Assembly: GCF_004309355.1 (NCBI RefSeq) | Contig: NZ_BJCC01000001.1 | Span: 62,001 to 126,000 of the forward strand | Length of the DNA stretch: 64,000 nucleotides | Direction: 5' to 3' | Origin: Enterococcus florum | Lineage (GTDB): Bacteria; Bacillota; Bacilli; Lactobacillales; Enterococcaceae | In this document: in pieces, positions 1 through 9,296 of the stretch | Numbering within the stretch: the first letter of the stretch is position 1 | Layout of the letters: every line of letters starts with the position of its first letter | Program-made: the position numbers and the translations under genes | The notes under the pieces: generated by a model | Told to the model about the DNA's origin: nothing | The model's input: the letters and a program-made list of their open reading frames with translations, nothing else | Database searches by the model: none

Positions 1-70
1 GTGGTAAAAGACCAAAAAGGGCATCTCCTAATTGAGAAATCTGTTAAACATTGTCTGATGACTGTTTTTA

Positions 71-103
71 TTACTCTCCAGCGTTGCCGTCTTTGAGACC
101 GTA
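71..103 (-). pseudogene. Remnant matching the 3' end of rpmE2 (L31 type B)
   Basis: Read on the minus strand, this stretch encodes YGLKDGNAGE followed by a stop. The intact rpmE2 at 9297-9563 ends [11 protein letters not shown]. About 25 of 26 bases are identical across the core (GCGTTG-CGTCTTTGAGACCGTATT at 80-105 and 9309-9334). Upstream of the Tyr codon the similarity stops and a stop codon is met four codons earlier, so this is only a fragment. Weak similarity continues into the sequence downstream of the stop at both places. A partial duplication of the rpmE2 3' end is the simplest reading; a diverged relic of a second L31 gene is the alternative. Confidence 0.55.
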
Positions 104-271
104 TTGTGTGTTTTACGAAAATTTTGTGACAACTGATATTGCACAAACCGCGACCCAGATATTTGTATCGAACTTCCTTCATATTCCTGCTCACGATGAA
201 CACCTTTGCCTCTGACTATGCATTTTCTGTCACTCGGAAACGCTCGGGACTTGAGCCTGTAAGCTGGGCGA

Positions 272-306
272 ACAAAAAAACGAGCGTCCCAATCAGGGAA
301 CTCGTT
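272..306 (-). terminator. Rho-independent terminator of the sugar ABC operon
   Basis: On the minus strand AACGAG...GGGAC-type arms (stem 279-290 with 296-306, loop 291-295) are followed by a run of seven T. It lies 27 bases past the stop of the last permease gene. Confidence 0.85.
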
Positions 307-332
307 AGCAGCTATACAATCATTTCATTCAA

Positions 333-1364
333 TTACACCACTACATCAACCTGCTCTTCCACACCCTCCTCTTTTGGTTTCCTTTTGGCTTTAGTTCGTT
401 TGTCGCGGTTGACGATCGCCACTTGCATTACGATACATAGAAGCATCAGTAAGCCGACAAAAATCTTTGTCCACCATGAGCTGAGCGTGCCTTGAAAATC
501 GACCATCGTCCGAATCACACCCGTAATCAAGACACCAATGACCGGTCCGATCAGAGAACCGACACCGCCTGTCAGCAATACACCACCGATTACACAGGCT
601 GCGATCGCATCCATTTCTAGGCCTTGAGCATGCAATCCATAACCTGATAATGTGTAAAAGCTGAACATGACGCCCGCTAATGAAGAAGCAAAGCCGCTTA
701 ATGAATAAATCATTATTTTTGTTCGACCCACGGACAATCCCATCAGCATTGCTGATTGCATATTCCCACCCATTGCATAGACCGTACGACCGAATTGCGT
801 ATATTTTGATAGATAGATACAAACAAGAACGAAAAGAATCGCGATCAACACATTGAGAGAAATAAAGTAGCCCGGCAACAAATAGACTTTAAATTGCGAG
901 AGTTCGTAAAAAGTATCGTTTGTGATCGGAATCGACTCGATTGAAATCAGGTAGCACACCCCACGAGCAAAGAACATTCCAGCAAGTGTAACAATCCATG
1001 GATGCATTCTGAAATACTGGATCAGGAAGCCTTGGACTGTGCCAAAGACCGCACCGACAACCAAACAAAGAGCAATCACTAGAAAGGCATTCATTCCACT
1101 TTTTAGTAAGGCAGCTGCGATCATCGAGGTCATAGCAATCACTGCACCGACGGACAAATCAATACCGCCAGTCAAAATAGGGAAACAAATCCCGCAGGCT
1201 AATACGATCAAATGAGCATTATTGATGAACAGATTTAAAACGACTCGTAAGGATAAAAAGCTGGGATACATAATGGATCCGGCTAAAAACAAGAGCAAGA
1301 AAATCCCGATAGAAGCCAGCAATGGAACATTCAGATTACCAATTTTAATTTTCAACAGAGACAC
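333..1364 (-). CDS. yjfF: Sugar ABC transporter permease, YjfF-like
   Basis: A 343-residue inner-membrane permease of the ribose/galactofuranose importer class (BPD_transp_2 family), with about eight to ten hydrophobic segments and the loop GGIDLSVGAV, typical of this family, at about residues 66-75. It is the second permease of a four-gene importer and overlaps the upstream permease by 20 bases, so translation is probably coupled. The GTG start at 1364 has a close upstream purine stretch; a TTG three codons in is also possible. The pairing of two different permeases with one double ATPase is the YtfQRT-YjfF arrangement of E. coli, which takes up galactofuranose; the substrate here is not known. 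The charged C-terminal tail is cytoplasmic. Confidence 0.85.
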   Translation of the reverse strand: MSLLKIKIGNLNVPLLASIGIFLLLFLAGSIMYPSFLSLRVVLNLFINNAHLIVLACGICFPILTGGIDLSVGAVIAMTSMIAAALLKSGMNAFLVIALCLVVGAVFGTVQGFLIQYFRMHPWIVTLAGMFFARGVCYLISIESIPITNDTFYELSQFKVYLLPGYFISLNVLIAILFVLVCIYLSKYTQFGRTVYAMGGNMQSAMLMGLSVGRTKIMIYSLSGFASSLAGVMFSFYTLSGYGLHAQGLEMDAIAACVIGGVLLTGGVGSLIGPVIGVLITGVIRTMVDFQGTLSSWWTKIFVGLLMLLCIVMQVAIVNRDKRTKAKRKPKEEGVEEQVDVVV

Positions 1365-2364
1365 CCGCTTTCCGTTTCTGCTTCATTGCTGTCGACCACT
1401 CCTTCATTCGCTCTGAAGAAAGCAGTACGACAAAGATGACTACGATCGCTTTGACCACCATAATCGTTTCTGAAGGAATTCCAAAGGTAAAAATCGTCGT
1501 ACTCAACGTCTGGATGAATAGAGCACCGACCACTGTTCCGCCGAGATAGAATTTCCCACCATCCATTGAGGTTCCACCTAATACAACAGCCAAAATCGCA
1601 TCCAGTTCCAGCATTAAACCATTATTATTTCCATCGGCACTGGAGACATTTGCACTATCCATCATTCCGCTCAAGGCTGCCAGCACTCCGCAGATGATGT
1701 AGCAGATCCATAAAACTTGGCGCGTATTGATTCCCGCATAACGAGCAGATTGTTCATTGATCCCGACTGATTCGATCGATAAACCTAATGAAGTCCTTCT
1801 AGTTAGCAGATAGACAAAGAGAACGATCAAACCCATCAAGATTGTCGGGAATGGCAATCCTAAGAAATACCCACGGCCAATAAAAGAATAGGAGGTTTTA
1901 CCCAATGTTAAAATCTCACCGCCGGAAATAATCTGCGCGAATCCGCGACCAACCGTCATTAAAATTAGCGTAGCGATCATTGGCTGAATGTTCAGCTTGG
2001 CTACTAGGAAGCCATTCCACAAACCGCATAAGCAACCGATCAACAATCCAGAAGCAATCGCCGCCACGACTGGCGTTCCGATCGTCAGCAAGTAGGCAGC
2101 GACCATTGCTCCTAGTGCATTGACCGATCCGACTGAGATATCGATCCCACGACTGGCGATCACTAGACACATCCCGATGGAGACGATCACTAGAGAAGCT
2201 CCACGGTTCAGTACGTCAATCATACTGCCATACAAATGTCCGTTATTGATTGACAGTTTGAAAAAGTTCGGTGAAAAGATCAGGTTGAACAGCAAAATCA
2301 GCAGTAACCCGACGACCGCCCATAACTCTTTACGCTTTAACAATCCTTTGAGTTTTTCCATCAA
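1345..2364 (-). CDS. ytfT: Sugar ABC transporter permease, YtfT-like
   Basis: A 339-residue permease of the same family as the gene downstream, with the loop SRGIDISVGSV at about residues 70-80 and multiple membrane segments. It starts at ATG 2364 after a strong ribosome binding site (GGGGAGG) and overlaps the ATPase gene stop by four bases. The two permeases are clearly related but not recent copies, so they probably form a heterodimer in the importer, as YtfT and YjfF do. Expression should follow the binding protein and ATPase genes upstream in the same minus-strand operon. Confidence 0.85.
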   Translation of the reverse strand: MMEKLKGLLKRKELWAVVGLLLILLFNLIFSPNFFKLSINNGHLYGSMIDVLNRGASLVIVSIGMCLVIASRGIDISVGSVNALGAMVAAYLLTIGTPVVAAIASGLLIGCLCGLWNGFLVAKLNIQPMIATLILMTVGRGFAQIISGGEILTLGKTSYSFIGRGYFLGLPFPTILMGLIVLFVYLLTRRTSLGLSIESVGINEQSARYAGINTRQVLWICYIICGVLAALSGMMDSANVSSADGNNNGLMLELDAILAVVLGGTSMDGGKFYLGGTVVGALFIQTLSTTIFTFGIPSETIMVVKAIVVIFVVLLSSERMKEWSTAMKQKRKAGVSVEN

Positions 2365-3863
2365 AATACCTCCCCAGCAATAGCACTCATAATATTATTT
2401 TCAGAAATGGCTTCTTCGGTTAATTCAGCTACTGAAAGACGATCCCTCAACACGATGATTCGATCACAGCAGCGAACCATTTCTTCGTATTCGGAAGAGA
2501 TGAATAGAATCGACATACCTTTTCTGGAAAGAGATAGGATCAGACTCTCGATCTCTCGTTTAGAACCGATGTCGATACCCCTGGTGGGCTCATCTAAGAT
2601 CAAGAGCTTCGGCTTTGTTACCAGCCAACGAGCCAACAAAACCTTTTGCTGATTCCCACCGGAAAGTTCGCCTACTTTTTTATCTGCATCCGGTGTTTTG
2701 ATATTCAGCAGGTCAATATATTGTTCGGCGATTTCTTGTTGTTCCTTGAAGCCGATTCGTTTCCAACCGTGTTTTGCCTGTAGGGAAACAATGATATTTT
2801 CACGGATACTCAGATCGGCTAAAATTCCAGAAACTTTGCGATCTTCAGAACAAAAACCGATATTTTCTTTGATTGCCTTTTGCGGAAACATTTTTTTGAT
2901 ATGGTTGTTGTCGATATAGAGCACCCCATCATCAAATTCCTGCGCACCAAACAACAGCTCGGCAACTTCACTTCGACCAGATCCTAATAAGCCTGCTAGA
3001 CCAAGAACTTCTCCCTCGCGTATATTCATGGAGAAATCGCTAATCACTCCTTTTTTGGTCACTTCCTTCATTTGGACAAAAGTCGTTTGCGGATATTCGT
3101 TCGATTTTCTAAAAGCTCGTGAATTTTCATCTTTGAATTCTTGTCCAATCATTTTCGTAACCAAATCGATCTGAGACAATTCACTTGCTAAATATTCACC
3201 GATCCAACGACCATTCCGCAACACCGTGATGCGATCAGATATCGCGTACACTTGATCTAAAAAGTGAGTAACAAATAATATTGCCATGCCATTTTTTTTC
3301 AACTCGCGAATGATTCCAAATAATTGCTCAACCTCATTACCGTCCAAACTAGATGTTGGTTCATCTAAAATCAAAACACCTGATGACATATCTACTGCTC
3401 GTGCGATCGCGATCATCTGCTGGATCGATACGGAGTAGCTATCCAATGTTTGTGTGACATCCACATCGATTTTCAATGTTTCCAATAATTTCTTCGCGTC
3501 AAGATTCATCTTTTTCCAATCGATCTTGCCTAGCTTTTTCGGTTGGCGACCGATATAGATATTTTCTGCGACCGTCAAATTCGGACACAAGTTGATTTCC
3601 TGATAGACCGTACTGATACCTGCCTCCTGTGCTTCTTGTGGTGTTTGTGGTTCGATCGTTTCTCCATTCAACGAGATTGTACCGCTGGTTTTGGGATAAA
3701 CACCTGTCATCACTTTGATCATTGTTGATTTTCCAGCGCCGTTTTCTCCCATCAAGGCATGTACTTCGCCCTTGCGGAGATTGATCTTTACACTATCTAA
3801 TGCCTTCACTCCAGGGAATTCTTTTGAGATACGCTCTAGGGAAAGAACGATTTCATTTTCCAT
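2361..3863 (-). CDS. ytfR: Sugar ABC transporter ATPase, two nucleotide-binding domains
   Basis: A 500-residue ATPase with two ABC domains in one chain, as in RbsA, MglA and YtfR. The first domain has Walker A GENGAGKST at residues 39-47, a degenerate signature (SVSIQQ) and Walker B LILDEPTSSLD. The second has a Walker A variant GLLGSGRSE, the signature LSGGNQQK and Walker B LLILDEPTRGID. Full length for the family. ATG 3863 follows TAGGAGG. It energises import of the sugar bound by the lipoprotein encoded just upstream (73-base gap). Confidence 0.92.
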   Translation of the reverse strand: MENEIVLSLERISKEFPGVKALDSVKINLRKGEVHALMGENGAGKSTMIKVMTGVYPKTSGTISLNGETIEPQTPQEAQEAGISTVYQEINLCPNLTVAENIYIGRQPKKLGKIDWKKMNLDAKKLLETLKIDVDVTQTLDSYSVSIQQMIAIARAVDMSSGVLILDEPTSSLDGNEVEQLFGIIRELKKNGMAILFVTHFLDQVYAISDRITVLRNGRWIGEYLASELSQIDLVTKMIGQEFKDENSRAFRKSNEYPQTTFVQMKEVTKKGVISDFSMNIREGEVLGLAGLLGSGRSEVAELLFGAQEFDDGVLYIDNNHIKKMFPQKAIKENIGFCSEDRKVSGILADLSIRENIIVSLQAKHGWKRIGFKEQQEIAEQYIDLLNIKTPDADKKVGELSGGNQQKVLLARWLVTKPKLLILDEPTRGIDIGSKREIESLILSLSRKGMSILFISSEYEEMVRCCDRIIVLRDRLSVAELTEEAISENNIMSAIAGEVF

Positions 3864-3935
3864 TGAGATTCCTCCTATTCACACTGTTTCGATAGTTGAA
3901 AAAGGAATAGAGGGACCTCTATTCCTTTAATAGTA

Positions 3936-4949
3936 TTAGTAAGGTCGTGGTAAGTTTTCTTTTGCGTTCTTACTATCAAAGATGCCGTTTTCAACAAATA
4001 CTTCTTTTTTCACTTTTTCGCCCTTCGCCAATTTCTTCGCTGTTTCAATGATATCCTCACCGTAAAGCGGGCTACATTCTACGACACAATTGATTTTTCC
4101 ATCGACGACTTGTTCTAGTGCGTCATTGGTTCCATCAAATGAAATAACTGTGATATCTTTACCCGGTACTTTTCCGACTTCTTCGATCGCTTGGATCGCA
4201 CCCATAGCCATGTCATCGTTTTCAGAGAATAGGACATCGATGTTGTCGCCGTTAGATTTCATGAAGGCTTCCATGACTTCTTTACCTTCAGCACGAGTGA
4301 AGTTGCCTGATTGCTGTTCAATAATTTCCCAGTTTTTGTGCTTTTCTACACCTTCAGTGATCCCGGCTGTCCGACCAACTTGTGCAGAAGATCCAGTCGT
4401 TCCTTGCAGATGTGCGATGTTCAAAGGTTCGCTTTCCTTACCATCTGCCTTCATCTGATCTTCTAACCATTTGATTCCACGCTCGCCTTCATCTTTCGAA
4501 TCCGTTCCGATCCAGGCATTGTACAAATCATCGATCTTCTTGCCTTTCATCTTACGGTCTACGATCAAAACAGGAATGTTTGCATCTTTTGCTTCTGTTA
4601 AGACTGTTTCCCACCCTGTTTCTACCACGGGCGCTACCGCGATCACATCGACACCTTGTTGAATGAAATTACGAATTGCTGAGATTTGATTTTCCTGTTT
4701 TTGCTGCGCGTCAGAAAATTTTAAGGTGACTTCTGGATCATTTTCCGCTGCATCTTGAACTGATTTTGTATTGGCCGTCCGCCATTGGCTCTCTGCCCCC
4801 AACTGAGAAAAACCAATCGTGATTTTTTCATCTTTTCCTTTTTTCGTACCTGAGTCCTCAGAGGCCTCTCCTCCGCCGCCGCACCCGGTTAACAATGTAC
4901 CAAGGATCGTAAGTGACAAAAACACGCTGACCAATTTTTTCTTCTTCAT
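3936..4949 (-). CDS. ytfQ: Sugar-binding lipoprotein of the ABC importer, YtfQ-like
   Basis: A periplasmic-binding-protein-fold (Peripla_BP_4) receptor of 337 residues. It begins with a lipoprotein signal peptide and lipobox LLTGC, so Cys23 is the lipidated residue and the protein is anchored outside the membrane. I place the start at ATG 4949, which follows GCGAGGG at good spacing, rather than the upstream in-frame ATG at 4982 that would put polar residues before the signal peptide. Family features include the early GFSQLGAESQWR stretch and NDDMAMGAI. The lipoprotein encoded divergently at 5197 is a clear paralogue (GFSQIGAESSWR, NDDMADGVV). It is first in the operon and probably carbon-catabolite controlled (candidate cre at 4996-5010). 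Confidence 0.9.
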   Translation of the reverse strand: MKKKKLVSVFLSLTILGTLLTGCGGGGEASEDSGTKKGKDEKITIGFSQLGAESQWRTANTKSVQDAAENDPEVTLKFSDAQQKQENQISAIRNFIQQGVDVIAVAPVVETGWETVLTEAKDANIPVLIVDRKMKGKKIDDLYNAWIGTDSKDEGERGIKWLEDQMKADGKESEPLNIAHLQGTTGSSAQVGRTAGITEGVEKHKNWEIIEQQSGNFTRAEGKEVMEAFMKSNGDNIDVLFSENDDMAMGAIQAIEEVGKVPGKDITVISFDGTNDALEQVVDGKINCVVECSPLYGEDIIETAKKLAKGEKVKKEVFVENGIFDSKNAKENLPRPY

Positions 4950-4995
4950 GCATTTTCCCTCGCTTTTCTTTTGATGAGTCAATCATATAACGAGT

Positions 4996-5010
4996 TTGAA
5001 AACGCTACCA
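4996..5010. promoter_or_regulatory. Candidate CcpA cre site upstream of the sugar-binding gene
   Basis: TTGAAAACGCTACCA fits most of the Gram-positive cre consensus (WTGNNARCGNWWWCAW). It lies 47 bases upstream of the binding-protein start, in the divergent 247-base control region shared with the sensor operon. The fit is by eye. Confidence 0.5.
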
Positions 5011-5196
5011 CGAATCATTTATGGAGATTTTCTTTAAATTATTCAGCAGATTTCACCGACCTAAGAAATGATTCAAAAAGCACCTTGATTATTTTTAGGG
5101 AGTGTCTATAAATATTTTCGATACGCTATCTTTGGTTTATTTTTTTTCATACAATATAAATAGGAAATGATTGGGACATGAGGAGGAACCGAAAAA

Positions 5197-6165
5197 ATGA
5201 AAAGGGTTTCGTTTTTAGTGTTAGTGCTTTTACTTTTGACTGGCTGTTCTGGAAGAAACTCCAACTCAGAGAAAGAAAAAAAACAGTATGTAATCGGCTT
5301 CTCACAGATCGGTGCAGAAAGTTCTTGGCGGGAACGCAACACCCAATCGGTCTTAGAAGCTGGCAAAAAAGCGAACTATAAGATCATTTACGAAAATGCG
5401 AATCAAAGTCAGGTGGAACAGATCAAAGATGTCCGTTCCTTCATCGCCTCACGTGTGGACTTGATTATTCTAACCCCGATCGTGGAAACAGGCTGGAGAC
5501 ATGTTTTGGAAGAAGCCGCTGATGCTAATATCCCTGTAGTCATCAGTGATCGATTGGTTTCAAAGGAAGATGCGTACCTATTCAAGACATTCGTTGGGCC
5601 GGACGTTCCGATCCAAGGAATCCAAACGGCCGACTTCTTAAAGAAGAAATTTAAAGACGCTCCGGCACCGATCAATGTCGTCGAGATCCAAGGCAGTGTA
5701 GATGCCTCGCCCGCAATCAGCCGACACGAGGGGCTAGTTGAAGGATTGAAGGATGATCCGCGTTTTAAAATTGTCGCTTCAGTTCATGGAGATTTTATGC
5801 TCTCAAAAGGTCGAGAAGCCATTAAAAATGTAGCAAAATCTCATGATCTCAAACAAGTGGATGTGATTTATTGCCACAATGATGATATGGCAGATGGCGT
5901 TGTTTCTTATTTAGAAGAAACCGACATCAAACCAGGCAGGGATATCACGATTTGCAGCGTTGATGGTCAGCAAAGCGCGATCGATCTGTTGAAAGCCGGA
6001 AAAATCAATTGCGTGATCGAATGTGATCCCAACATGGGAGAAAAACTCTTTCAAGTCGTCACTGCAATATTGGATGAAAAAGATGTTCCAAAAGAAAATT
6101 TCACGACAGGGCGCGTGTTCTCCGAATATTCCGATTTAACGAATATCGAGGAGCGAGGATATTGA
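5197..6165 (+). CDS. Sensory sugar-binding lipoprotein linked to a two-component system
   Basis: A 322-residue Peripla_BP_4 lipoprotein with signal peptide and lipobox LLTGC (Cys17). It parallels the importer's own binding protein along its length, but lies in the divergent operon and its stop overlaps the region where the kinase gene begins. Such a binding protein next to a LytS/YesM-type kinase is expected to present bound sugar to the kinase's extracellular loop. Start ATG 5197 follows GAGGAGG. Inference: it senses the same ligand the importer carries, giving ligand-induced uptake. Confidence 0.85.
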   Translation: MKRVSFLVLVLLLLTGCSGRNSNSEKEKKQYVIGFSQIGAESSWRERNTQSVLEAGKKANYKIIYENANQSQVEQIKDVRSFIASRVDLIILTPIVETGWRHVLEEAADANIPVVISDRLVSKEDAYLFKTFVGPDVPIQGIQTADFLKKKFKDAPAPINVVEIQGSVDASPAISRHEGLVEGLKDDPRFKIVASVHGDFMLSKGREAIKNVAKSHDLKQVDVIYCHNDDMADGVVSYLEETDIKPGRDITICSVDGQQSAIDLLKAGKINCVIECDPNMGEKLFQVVTAILDEKDVPKENFTTGRVFSEYSDLTNIEERGY

Positions 6166-6167
6166 TC

Positions 6168-7616
6168 ATGAAGCGGATAAGTATCGGAAACACTTTAGAT
6201 TATCATTATAAGCTGGTGATCCTCTTAGCCATTATGCCGATGGTTCTGATCAGTATTTTTTTTATGGTGAACATTTTTCAATATCGACAGTCAATTGAGA
6301 ATATTAATGATGTCAACAAGCTCAATTCTGAAATGGCGGTAAAAATCGATAATTCGGTCTTTTATTTGATCACCGGCAAGCCGACAAAAATGCAGGATCC
6401 GACAGAGGTGATCTTGCATTATCAAAAAGAATTAGATAAATTGAAGGACAGTTCTTCGTCTTTCGATCAGCAGCAAACATTAGATGTGGCTATACGTATT
6501 TTGGATACCGATCTGCATTATGTGAATACCATCAAAAAGAATATCAAGGTGGAAAAGCCGGTCAGAGACAGCGAAGCGATTCTCGTTGAGATCCGAAACG
6601 TTAATGTTCTATTAAAGGATACACTGCAAGAATTTGTAACCGGTGAAATCAATCTTTCCAATAAGAAGAGCAATCAAATTTTTCAAACCATTATCATTTT
6701 GATATTTTTAGAAATTTGCTTAGTAATCGTCCTTGTCATCATTATCAGTCGAAATAAAAAGAACTTAAATGCGCGAATAAAAGTCCCGATGGATAAACTT
6801 TTGACCTCACTTTCTGAAGTTTCGAAAGGAAACTTGAACACTCAAGTAGAAAGCTCTGAGATCGTTGAATTCGATATTTTATCCTCTGAAGTCAATCAGA
6901 TGACGACGCAGATCAAAGCCTTGTTAGAGCAAAACGATCGTAAACAACAAGCGATCGCAAAAGCTGAATTAAGAGCATTGCAAGCCCAAATCACTCCACA
7001 TTTTATTTATAACAGTCTAGATGCGATCATTACCTTGTCTGAGTTAGATGAGCCTGAACGTGTAGTCGAAACAACTTTAGCTCTGTCGAATTTCTTTAAG
7101 CTGACTCTAAACAACGGCAACGATTGGGTTACAGTCCAACAAGAGATCGAACATGTCAAAAGCTATCTGCAAATTTTAAAAACACGCTACGGGTCGATCA
7201 TGGAGTACGAAATCACGATCGATCCAAAAATCGAGACAGTCAAAATGCTCAAAATGATTCTGCAGCCAATCGTAGAAAATGCGATGTATCATGGGATCAA
7301 GCACAGTCGTCGACGCGGACTGATCCAAGTCAATGGCAGCCAACAGGACCAGCGTTTAGTTTTTGAAGTCACAGACAATGGTGTGGGGATGTCTCCTCAG
7401 CAAATTGAAACGTTACAAAAGAATATCCGAGAACTGGATCCTACCGGTGTATCAGGTGGGTATGGACTATATAATATTTATCGCAGATTGCGTCTTTATT
7501 TTGGCGAGACCGCTGAGCTGAAACTGGCAAGTCAAGAAAATCAAGGAACGATCGTTACGATTATTTTGCCGCTTCAAACAGATGCCTTTCAAGAAATGGG
7601 GAACGAAGATGCTTAA
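6168..7616 (+). CDS. Sensor histidine kinase, LytS/YesM type
   Basis: A 482-residue membrane kinase. Membrane segments lie at about 16-36 and 171-194 with an extracellular loop between them, then a HAMP-like linker (about 195-255), a His_kinase domain with the phospho-acceptor motif TPHFIYNSLD (His278) and a HATPase_c domain with VENAMYHGIKH, DNGVGM and GGYGLYNIYRRL. I choose ATG 6168 after a GAGCGAGG purine run; a TTG at 6162 that overlaps the previous stop is an alternative. The binding lipoprotein upstream and the AraC regulator downstream (8-base overlap) make a complete sensing cassette. Confidence 0.9.
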   Translation: MKRISIGNTLDYHYKLVILLAIMPMVLISIFFMVNIFQYRQSIENINDVNKLNSEMAVKIDNSVFYLITGKPTKMQDPTEVILHYQKELDKLKDSSSSFDQQQTLDVAIRILDTDLHYVNTIKKNIKVEKPVRDSEAILVEIRNVNVLLKDTLQEFVTGEINLSNKKSNQIFQTIIILIFLEICLVIVLVIIISRNKKNLNARIKVPMDKLLTSLSEVSKGNLNTQVESSEIVEFDILSSEVNQMTTQIKALLEQNDRKQQAIAKAELRALQAQITPHFIYNSLDAIITLSELDEPERVVETTLALSNFFKLTLNNGNDWVTVQQEIEHVKSYLQILKTRYGSIMEYEITIDPKIETVKMLKMILQPIVENAMYHGIKHSRRRGLIQVNGSQQDQRLVFEVTDNGVGMSPQQIETLQKNIRELDPTGVSGGYGLYNIYRRLRLYFGETAELKLASQENQGTIVTIILPLQTDAFQEMGNEDA

Positions 7617-9177
7617 AGTGTTTATTGCAGAAGATGAAGAAATCATTCGCTTATCCTTGCGCAAACAACTCGCTAAATTGGAAAAAGAAGGCGAGGTTCA
7701 ATTTGTCGGCGAAGCCAGTGACGGGGACATGGCTCTTTCCATGATGCAGGAATTAAAACCGGATTTACTTTTGACAGATATTCGGATGCCCTTCATGAAC
7801 GGATTAGACCTTGCTCGTTACGCCAAAGAAATGCTGCCATGGCTTCACGTAATCATCATCAGCGGCTATGATAATTTTGCTTATTCCCAAGAAGCCATCA
7901 CCATCGGTGTCGATTCCTATATCACCAAACCCGTGACTACGAACGAGCTGACCAGCGCCATCATGGCCTCACAAAAGCAGATCCAACAAGAGCTCGAACG
8001 GCAAAAACAGCCAGACCAAAAAAATAAAATACTGCACTTCGAATACTATAAGGAACATTTTTTCCATCATTTAGAAAAAAGCGGCTACAAACCTAGTGAA
8101 TTAATTGAACGACAGGAAAAACTCAACTTCAACTTATTAGGACAATATCTAACCGCGCTTTACGTCAAACTACCGCAACAGCATTTGAATGAGCAAAACT
8201 ATCAACACTTGATCCTGCGTTTCCATGAAATCTTCGGCTCCGATAAAAGTGTTCTGTCAGTCATCTATGATACGCTGACGATCAAGGGGCTAGTAAGCGG
8301 TCCAACAGAAGCAAAATCCATGGACAAGGCCTATTATGCTGCTGATATTTTACAATATGAACTTCAAAGCATCGAGGAATCCGCCTTTGTCATTGCGATT
8401 GGCAATACCTCCAATCGCCTGACGGAGCTTCGCAATCATTTGCTTGTCACGCAGCAATTTGCCATCGACAACCTTGAACCATTCAGCGGAAAAATTATTC
8501 GGCTTGCAGACTCAGCTAACATTGAAGACGCGAGATTTGTTTTGCCCGATAAAACTTTGCTTAATCTCAATCAGGATTTTCAAGTAACAGAATCAATCAG
8601 TGCAATTTTACAAGGTTTAGAAACGGAAAAAGGCTTCTCTTCCTCCTACGCCTATCAAGTTGCCCAATACTTGATGAATTTCTTGAAAAAGCTAGATACT
8701 AACCAAGGAAAAAAAATCTTGGCAGAATATCAAGAATCCGACCTCGTCTTGATCAGTAATACCCCTTCCGTCTACCGCCTCCTGCTGGAAGTCCTGCTGA
8801 CAGCGATCAAGAATGGGGTAAAAGAAAAAAGTTATCAGAAAAAGGAACAAGAGCATCCAGTGGTTACCGCTGTGTACAAAGAAATTTTGGAAAATTATTC
8901 AGATCCAAATTTATCTCTACAAGCCGCTGCCGATAATGCTAGTGTCAGCCTGACCTATCTAAGTACTCTTTTCTCTCAAACAAAAGGGAAAACCTTTATC
9001 GATGCGCTAACAGAGATTCGGCTAAATCACGCCAAAGAACTATTAAAGGAAACCGACCTGCTGATCACTGCGATTGCCTTTGAGATTGGCTATAATGATC
9101 CAAATTATTTCAGCTACCTCTTCAAGAAAAAAGTTGGTGTTTCCCCAAAAGCTTTTCGCATGGAGCAAAATAAATAA
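7609..9177 (+). CDS. Response regulator with AraC-type DNA-binding domain, YesN-like
   Basis: A 522-residue regulator. The N-terminal receiver domain has acidic residues at about 8-10, the phospho-acceptor Asp57 in LLLTDIRM, and a Lys in YITKPV. A long uncharacterised middle section follows, then a C-terminal AraC HTH pair over the last 100 residues (LSLQAAADNASVSLTYLSTL and the AFEIGYNDPNYFSYLFKK signature). The start at ATG 7609 overlaps the kinase stop and has GGGGAACGA before it; an upstream in-frame ATG at 7582 lies deep in the kinase gene. Probable target: the divergent sugar ABC promoter. Confidence 0.9.
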   Translation: MLKVFIAEDEEIIRLSLRKQLAKLEKEGEVQFVGEASDGDMALSMMQELKPDLLLTDIRMPFMNGLDLARYAKEMLPWLHVIIISGYDNFAYSQEAITIGVDSYITKPVTTNELTSAIMASQKQIQQELERQKQPDQKNKILHFEYYKEHFFHHLEKSGYKPSELIERQEKLNFNLLGQYLTALYVKLPQQHLNEQNYQHLILRFHEIFGSDKSVLSVIYDTLTIKGLVSGPTEAKSMDKAYYAADILQYELQSIEESAFVIAIGNTSNRLTELRNHLLVTQQFAIDNLEPFSGKIIRLADSANIEDARFVLPDKTLLNLNQDFQVTESISAILQGLETEKGFSSSYAYQVAQYLMNFLKKLDTNQGKKILAEYQESDLVLISNTPSVYRLLLEVLLTAIKNGVKEKSYQKKEQEHPVVTAVYKEILENYSDPNLSLQAAADNASVSLTYLSTLFSQTKGKTFIDALTEIRLNHAKELLKETDLLITAIAFEIGYNDPNYFSYLFKKKVGVSPKAFRMEQNK

Positions 9178-9207
9178 GCACAGGAAGAATACCTTCTTCT
9201 TGTGCTT
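9176..9207 (+). terminator. Hairpin after the response regulator gene
   Basis: AAGCACAGGAAG (9176-9187) pairs with CTTCTTGTGCTT (9196-9207), overlapping the stop codon region. There is no good T run after it, so terminator efficiency is uncertain. Confidence 0.45.
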
Positions 9208-9241
9208 ATGTCCTATTCATGAATCAATTTCCATCACATTC

Positions 9242-9274
9242 AAAAAACGAGCCTCCCATAATAGGAAGCTCGTT
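9242..9274 (-). terminator. Terminator of rpmE2
   Basis: On the minus strand AACGAGCTTCC pairs with GGGAGGCTCGTT and is followed by a run of T. It lies 22 bases past the rpmE2 stop. Confidence 0.8.
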
Positions 9275-9296
9275 AAAGTCTGTTTGAACAGAATCT

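Larger units (their letters stand above)
1..332. other. Intergenic stretch at the window edge
   Basis: No convincing gene is seen here. It holds the rpmE2-like fragment at 71-103 and, at 272-306, the terminator of the sugar ABC operon. A plus-strand open frame at 139-495 runs antisense into the end of the permease gene and has no ribosome binding site or recognisable protein features. Confidence 0.5.

Noticed and set aside
139-495. Plus-strand open frame of 118 codons
   Set aside because: It is antisense to the end of the permease gene and its terminator, with no ribosome binding site or recognisable domain.
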